Shown here piece by piece: positions 6,537 through 9,985 of a stretch of 9,985 bases of DNA. The stretch comes from Geoglobus sp. (lineage in GTDB: Archaea; Halobacteriota; Archaeoglobi; Archaeoglobales; Archaeoglobaceae). Every line of letters begins with the position of its first letter. The stretch's first letter is position 1. Made by a program: the position numbers and the translations under genes. The stretch is taken from positions 1-9,985 of the forward strand of contig WAJY01000216.1 of the NCBI GenBank assembly GCA_015523645.1. Direction: 5' to 3'. Below the pieces are notes generated by a model. It did no database searches. It had not been told where the DNA came from and was given only the letters and a program-made list of their open reading frames with translations.

Positions 6537-7479
6537 TCACTTTCCTCGCCATGTTTACATTTTCAAGCAATTTAACCGCATGCTCCTGTTTTGGAAAGCT
6601 GAACAATCCACAATCAGGACCGATATACCTCAATCTTTCATCAAACATCTCCACAGCCTTTTTCAGCCTTTTACGAATCACATCCTTGCTCTCTATCTCA
6701 TCTATCGCATTCAAAATACCCTCATCATCTCCCCACACGTTTGTGTTGTGAATTGAGTTGTATTCTGCGATTATTCCGTCTATGTCACTTCTGGCAATCC
6801 CAATCCTGATGAATTTTTCATAACTTTCAAGTTCTTCAGCATCAACAGCCTCCATGGCTTTCTCATCTTTTGCAGTCTCTATGCCTATGACATCTATGCT
6901 CTCAACCTCAAGTAATTCTGTGTAGAAGAGGGGAGAGTGGAGGTGTATCTGGACATCATTCTTAAAGCTCACCTTTTCATAAGCCATATCAATTTGATCT
7001 CGTGATGGCTGGAGATCAGGGTTTGTTCCCAAGCTTGGTTCGTCAAGACTAACACACCCAACCTTCTTTGCATCCAGGTTCTGAATAAACCTTCCAACAG
7101 ACTTTGCTATTCTTTCTAGCAGGTCGTCGTATATAACCGTTCCAAATTCCTGATAGTAAAGCTCAAAAGGACCTGTTATGCAAGCTCTCATTGCATCAAT
7201 TTCCATTCCCAGCAAGGCATCAACCTCCCTTATTCTTGCATGCCTCTTCTTGATAACATAAACATCTTCCTGCAGTTCTTCATCCTTTATGAGATCAAGA
7301 AACATCGTGTTCATGTCTCTGAACTGTGGGTAGTTTGGCAGATCGACCCCAGCCTTAATCTTCATCATGAATGCCCTCTTTACCATCTCCTCATACTCTT
7401 TACTATCAACGTTTTTTTCAACCCACTCTCTGTCTATACCCTCTGGAAGCGGAAAACTTCCTATGTCATCAAATATCAT
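6529..7479 (-). CDS. Short archaeal MetE-type methionine synthase (folate-independent class)
   Basis: This 316-residue protein corresponds to the catalytic C-terminal barrel of cobalamin-independent methionine synthase, without the N-terminal barrel of bacterial MetE. Such short forms in archaea transfer a methyl group from a corrinoid donor to homocysteine. It starts with the typical IFDDIGSFPLP. Zinc-site candidates are QIHLHSP (His179 and His181), GIETAK (Glu201) and GPDCGL (Cys290). Classical MetE has His-x-Cys, Glu, Cys, so the second ligand is His instead of Cys. VSLDEPSLG (143-151) fits the conserved Asp-Glu-Pro segment near the active site. An in-frame ATG at 7524 would add 15 basic residues and overlap the PLD gene by 49 bp; ATG 7479 is preferred because it overlaps the PLD stop as ATGA, has a good ribosome site, and begins where family similarity does. 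The exact subfamily and methyl donor are inference. Confidence 0.8.
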   Translation of the reverse strand: MIFDDIGSFPLPEGIDREWVEKNVDSKEYEEMVKRAFMMKIKAGVDLPNYPQFRDMNTMFLDLIKDEELQEDVYVIKKRHARIREVDALLGMEIDAMRACITGPFELYYQEFGTVIYDDLLERIAKSVGRFIQNLDAKKVGCVSLDEPSLGTNPDLQPSRDQIDMAYEKVSFKNDVQIHLHSPLFYTELLEVESIDVIGIETAKDEKAMEAVDAEELESYEKFIRIGIARSDIDGIIAEYNSIHNTNVWGDDEGILNAIDEIESKDVIRKRLKKAVEMFDERLRYIGPDCGLFSFPKQEHAVKLLENVNMARKVNE

Positions 7480-8762
7480 TGCTCTCCCTCTTTTCTGCTT
7501 TTTATGTCCATGATTATTGCCCAAGAGGTTTTAGCTTTAACGCTTTCCTCATCAAGATCTATTGTATCTTCAGAATTCCATACACTTTCAAAGAATCTCT
7601 TTCCAGCCTTTGCAAGCTCTGGATTCTCAGCATAAATTCCGATCTCATAATTTTCATAGAGACCTGTCTGAGAGAGGTTTGCGGTTGTTACAAGTATCTC
7701 CCTCTCATCAACTATCAGCATTTTTGCATGGATGTTGTCATTGAGCCTAACACTTCCTCTTGGAAACATCTCAAGAAATCTTTTCAGGGTGAAAAACTGC
7801 TTTCTGTCCTCCTCAACATCCTCTATACTCCTGAAAACCTCTCTCTTGTAACTGGGCCATGTGATTATCCTGAATTTTACATTTTTGCTAATTAACGGCT
7901 GGAGTTCTGCTGTAAGCCAGTCCGTGTAGTAGATGTGAGGAGAGGTTATGAGAATTTCCTTTTCTGCATGCTGAATCATTTCTTTCATCTTTGCAAGCAG
8001 ATTTCCACTCCAAGGGGGATTGTTTATGATTGCATGACTTTTCAACCTCCTCTCAATTCTGAAGGTGTAGAAGAGAAGGAGGGCAAAGGCTACAAGAGTG
8101 GCAGCTGCTCCGAGGATGTTGAGGAGAAAGAAGTTCGGAACCTCTGTGAATGATACATAAACATTAACCTGATCCGGGGGATTGATATACTCCCACTCCA
8201 GAGAGTCAATTCTGTTTAGGGATTTGTAGGTGAATTTGGTGTTTGATGACGTGCTTAATATGTTGTAATTTTTGAAAATGCTGTCTGGGAACTTGAGAGA
8301 GATCTTGAATGCCTCAACATGGAACCCCTCTTTTCTGAAGTAAGATGGAAACTCAAATACCCTGAATGAATAAACTCCCTCTCCAAGATTATCGAGCGGT
8401 TTCGATATCTCCCTTGTAATTCTAATATGATACTCTTCGAATGGTGTTAGAGTTTTTCTCACCTGAATGAGGTAATATTCCCTCCCCTCCTCATCGCTAA
8501 CCTCAGAAACTTTGACATAACCTTCTGGCAGATCTTTAACCTCAACTATCTTGGCATTCTCAGATTTGGGTATTGGCAGCGTGAAATCAAGAACCTGAAT
8601 TTGATTCTCGTTGATATTTTTAAACCTGAGATAAAAAACATCCCTCATTTCATTCAGAGACAGCATCTTGTAGTTTATCTCAGCATTTACAGATATGTTT
8701 TGGGCTTTAGCAGTGCATACCAGCACGAACAATGAAAGCATTATCAAAGCCTTTACTCTCAC
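7476..8762 (-). CDS. Membrane-anchored phospholipase D-like protein with exported N-terminal domain
   Basis: This 428-residue protein starts with GTG 8762. Residues 1-20 form a signal peptide ending at AKA. Residues 21-210 look like one or two exported beta-sandwich domains of unknown type. Residues 211-234 are a membrane helix followed by FRIERRLK, positive on the inside. Residues 250-395 form a cytoplasmic PLD-like domain with a single HKD motif: IHAKMLIVD gives His345, Lys347 and Asp352, then ANLSQTGLYENYEIGIY. One HKD per chain implies a dimeric active site, as in Nuc-type endonucleases; the first half (EILITSPHIYYTDWL) has no second HKD. The topology (sensor outside, hydrolase or nuclease inside) is inference. 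No Shine-Dalgarno site is seen; an AT-rich box 20-37 bp upstream suggests a leaderless or short-leader transcript. It is the first gene of the eight-gene operon. Substrate (nucleic acid or lipid) is unknown. Confidence 0.82.
   Translation of the reverse strand: MRVKALIMLSLFVLVCTAKAQNISVNAEINYKMLSLNEMRDVFYLRFKNINENQIQVLDFTLPIPKSENAKIVEVKDLPEGYVKVSEVSDEEGREYYLIQVRKTLTPFEEYHIRITREISKPLDNLGEGVYSFRVFEFPSYFRKEGFHVEAFKISLKFPDSIFKNYNILSTSSNTKFTYKSLNRIDSLEWEYINPPDQVNVYVSFTEVPNFFLLNILGAAATLVAFALLLFYTFRIERRLKSHAIINNPPWSGNLLAKMKEMIQHAEKEILITSPHIYYTDWLTAELQPLISKNVKFRIITWPSYKREVFRSIEDVEEDRKQFFTLKRFLEMFPRGSVRLNDNIHAKMLIVDEREILVTTANLSQTGLYENYEIGIYAENPELAKAGKRFFESVWNSEDTIDLDEESVKAKTSWAIIMDIKSRKEGEQ
7484..7490 (-). 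promoter_or_regulatory. Shine-Dalgarno site that sets the methionine synthase start
   Basis: The minus strand reads GAGGGAG, then AGCA, then ATG 7479. The spacing from GAGG is normal, and this decides against the longer start at 7524. It lies within the last codons of the PLD-like gene. Confidence 0.55.
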
Positions 8763-8782
8763 AACTGGACATCAATCTCAGA

Positions 8783-8799
8783 TTTTTAAATTTTTATAT
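8783..8799 (-). promoter_or_regulatory. TATA-like promoter of the eight-gene operon
   Basis: The minus strand carries ATATAAAAATTTAAAAA here. The 3' half (TTTAAAAA) is centred about 25 bp before the GTG start at 8762 and the 5' half (TATAAAAA) about 33 bp before it. Either fits initiation at or just before the start codon. The box overlaps the TAA stop of the upstream thioredoxin-like gene (8796-8794), so the promoter is embedded in the end of that gene. No other comparable box is visible between the overlapping downstream genes. Confidence 0.5.
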
Positions 8800-9261
8800 G
8801 CCATGGCAACAGTAATTGCAGGTATAGTTGGAAGGTGGTTTCAAGCCTTTTTTTGCGTGACATTCAATGCAATCAGAAATGTTGTACCTTGAGTTGTTTA
8901 ACTCAATCTTGGGAATCTCGGTGAAATTGCCAAGATATTCAACCATTTTCATCACCTGATACTTGCCAATGAAGACTCTAAAGTTGTTGTTCTCCTCGAC
9001 AACAGCTGTTGGAGTTCCAAAGAAGCCAGTTTTCTTTTTCACAGCAATTGCAATTGATTTGCTCTTGTTTGAGCAGTCCTTGAAGTGCTCTACATTGCAC
9101 ATGACAAAATCTATCTCAGTGTTGTTTACCAGATAGTTTATGAGTGGTTCGACAGCCTAGCAATTCGGACATCTCGGATGGTAAAAGTAGTATATCCTAA
9201 CACTTTCCCGATCCTCTTTCTTCACTCCGCTGCATCCAAGTATGAGAGAGCTAGAAAAAAT
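8794..9261 (-). pseudogene. Thioredoxin-like protein with Cys/His-rich tail, interrupted by TAG
   Basis: One frame reads without interruption from 9261 to 8794 except for a TAG at 9159-9157. Before it lie a lipobox-like LILGCSG and then RIYYFYHPRCPNC, a beta strand ending in a thioredoxin-type CxxC. After it the fold continues (AVEPLINYLVNNTEIDFVMC, then TGFFGTPTAVVEE, with the cis-proline Thr-Pro loop). The tail has DCIECHAKKG and YTCNYCCH, a CxxCH and a CxxxCH, which could bind heme or zinc. The position after CxxC is usually Lys, Arg or His in this family, so AAG to TAG is a simple explanation. The start is unclear. Three stops (9270-9262) precede the frame, GTG 9225 would lose the lipobox, and GTG 9268 needs loss of one T from a T6 run and gives a signal too short for a lipoprotein. 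I call it a decayed exported redox protein; an ORF starting at ATG 9102 may still be annotated. Amber recoding is not excluded. Confidence 0.65.
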
Positions 9262-9266
9262 TTATC
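9255..9266 (+). promoter_or_regulatory. Possible TATA box for the DUF58 gene
   Basis: AAAAAATTTATC lies about 26-37 bp before the ATG at 9292, a suitable place for an archaeal TATA box with initiation just before the gene. A GAGGTG ribosome-site-like sequence at 9271-9276 is 15 bases from the ATG, which is longer than usual and may be chance. The same AT run covers the damaged 5' end of the divergent thioredoxin-like gene. Confidence 0.35.
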
Positions 9267-9291
9267 ACTAGAGGTGTGAAAGAATCAGCAA

Positions 9292-9985
9292 ATGAAGAAA
9301 ATTGAAATGGACTTGCTCTCCTACGTCATTGTGATCCTAATGCTGTCAGTAATTCTCGTAATGGAGGAGCTTATTTTCCTTGCTCTCATCCCACTTCTAC
9401 TCTATCTTTTCCCCAGCTTTTTAAGGGTTAGTGTTCTAAGATACAATCTGAGTGAGATCACGTATGTGGGTGACGAATTTCATCTGAATGCTGAGCTAAA
9501 AGCAATAGGGTTTGGTTATATTGAAATAGAGCATGATGTGGATGGTGTTATCGTCACATCTGGAGTAAACAGAACAGGTGGGTTTGTTCCTTTTTTCAGG
9601 AGGTTCAACCTTAGATATGGAGGGAAGGTTACAAAAAGGGGGGTGATAAACTTTGGCATATTCAAGCTCAAAGAAGAGGATGTTTTTCTCTTGAAAACAT
9701 CCTACAAAAAAATTGATCTTGGCATTTCAAAGGAGATAAGGGTTAGGGTGATGAGGATAAGGAAGGTAAAGTCAAGAAGAATCAGGACAAGAGAAACTCT
9801 ACCTGACATAGACATATCCAGAATAGGTGTTCCGGGAACCGATTTCAGAGAAATCAGGGATTACAAGATCGGTGATCCTTTAAAATTCATAAACTGGAAG
9901 GCAACTGCAAGAAAAGGAAAGCTGCTGACCAATGAGTTCGAAGTTGAGGGGAAGAGAGCAGTATGGTTCTTTGTAAACACATCAG
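9292..9985 (+). CDS. DUF58 domain protein, 5' part
   Basis: The frame opens with ATG 9292 and runs 231 codons to the right edge. Residues 9-45 form two closely spaced hydrophobic segments (YVIVILMLSVILVMEELIFL and ALIPLLLYLFP), the N-terminal membrane hairpin of this family. A beta-rich region follows (about 48-150), then the DUF58 signature from residue 182: GTDFREIRDYKIGDPLKFI, then NWKATARKGKLLTNEFEVEG. In many archaea and bacteria DUF58 proteins (related to the von Willebrand factor A fold) are encoded beside a MoxR-type AAA ATPase and transglutaminase-like membrane proteins; such partners would lie beyond the right edge if present. The function is unresolved, with roles in envelope or complex assembly suggested. 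It diverges from the thioredoxin-like gene across about 30 bp. Confidence 0.88.
   Translation, partial: MKKIEMDLLSYVIVILMLSVILVMEELIFLALIPLLLYLFPSFLRVSVLRYNLSEITYVGDEFHLNAELKAIGFGYIEIEHDVDGVIVTSGVNRTGGFVPFFRRFNLRYGGKVTKRGVINFGIFKLKEEDVFLLKTSYKKIDLGISKEIRVRVMRIRKVKSRRIRTRETLPDIDISRIGVPGTDFREIRDYKIGDPLKFINWKATARKGKLLTNEFEVEGKRAVWFFVNTS

Noticed and set aside
7480..7524. A 15-residue N-terminal extension of the methionine synthase (ATG 7524)
   Set aside because: It would overlap the PLD gene by 49 bp, is basic and low in complexity, and the ATG at 7479 has a good ribosome site and the family N-terminus.
8710..8774. A short minus-strand frame from ATG 8774
   Set aside because: It is out of frame with the PLD gene, ends after about 20 codons, and the GTG 8762 frame gives a clear signal peptide.
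9157..9159. Firm claim that TAG encodes pyrrolysine
   Set aside because: No pyl genes are in view, TAG ends two other genes here, and the missing start of this gene favours decay; kept only as a hypothesis.
1..9985. CRISPR arrays, tRNA or rRNA genes, insertion sequences, long repeats
   Set aside because: No regular repeats, cloverleaf-like segments, transposase motifs or terminal inverted repeats were found; coding density leaves no gap above 300 bases.

Overview
The window reads as a compact, moderately AT-rich archaeal chromosome. Genes overlap by 1-8 bp or abut. Several lack a Shine-Dalgarno site but carry a TATA-like box about 22-30 bp upstream of the start codon. The gene families are archaeal: MtxX (methanogenesis marker 4), a short archaeal MetE-type methionine synthase, a MazG-like protein, an AIR synthase-related protein and DUF58. 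A class III CoA-transferase and a redox protein with CxxCH-type motifs suggest the Archaeoglobaceae (Archaeoglobus, Ferroglobus or Geoglobus). That placement is inference from family content and base composition, since no rRNA or other species marker lies in the window.

Layout. (1) 1-1246, minus: a CaiB/BaiF-type CoA-transferase cut by the left edge, downstream of an AIM24-family gene (1311-1970, minus). (2) A 49-bp divergent spacer (1971-2019) holds one AT box well placed to drive both AIM24 and a MazG-like gene (2020-2298, plus). (3) 2275-8762, minus: eight tightly packed genes that look like one transcription unit. In transcription order they are a membrane-anchored phospholipase D-like protein, a short methionine synthase, a MarC-family membrane protein, MtxX, a Nudix hydrolase, a SpoU/TrmH-family RNA 2'-O-methyltransferase, a half-size EamA transporter and an AIR synthase-related protein. 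Its last gene runs convergently into the end of the MazG gene. (4) 8794-9261, minus: a thioredoxin-like gene interrupted by an amber codon directly after its CPNC motif and with no convincing start. (5) 9292-9985, plus: the 5' part of a DUF58 gene cut by the right edge.

How they may work together. Methionine synthase and MtxX sit in the same overlapping operon, which hints at a shared interest in one-carbon (corrinoid or methanopterin) methyl transfer, but MtxX has no settled activity. The rest of the operon (PLD, MarC, EamA, Nudix, rRNA methylase, AIRS-like) is functionally mixed and may only reflect conserved archaeal gene order.

The items most worth a second look are the amber-interrupted redox gene with its cysteine/histidine-rich tail, an amber stop that separates Nudix and methylase in the same frame, the His-for-Cys zinc ligand in the methionine synthase, and the receptor-like architecture of the PLD protein. 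I saw no tRNA, rRNA, CRISPR array, insertion sequence or long repeat.
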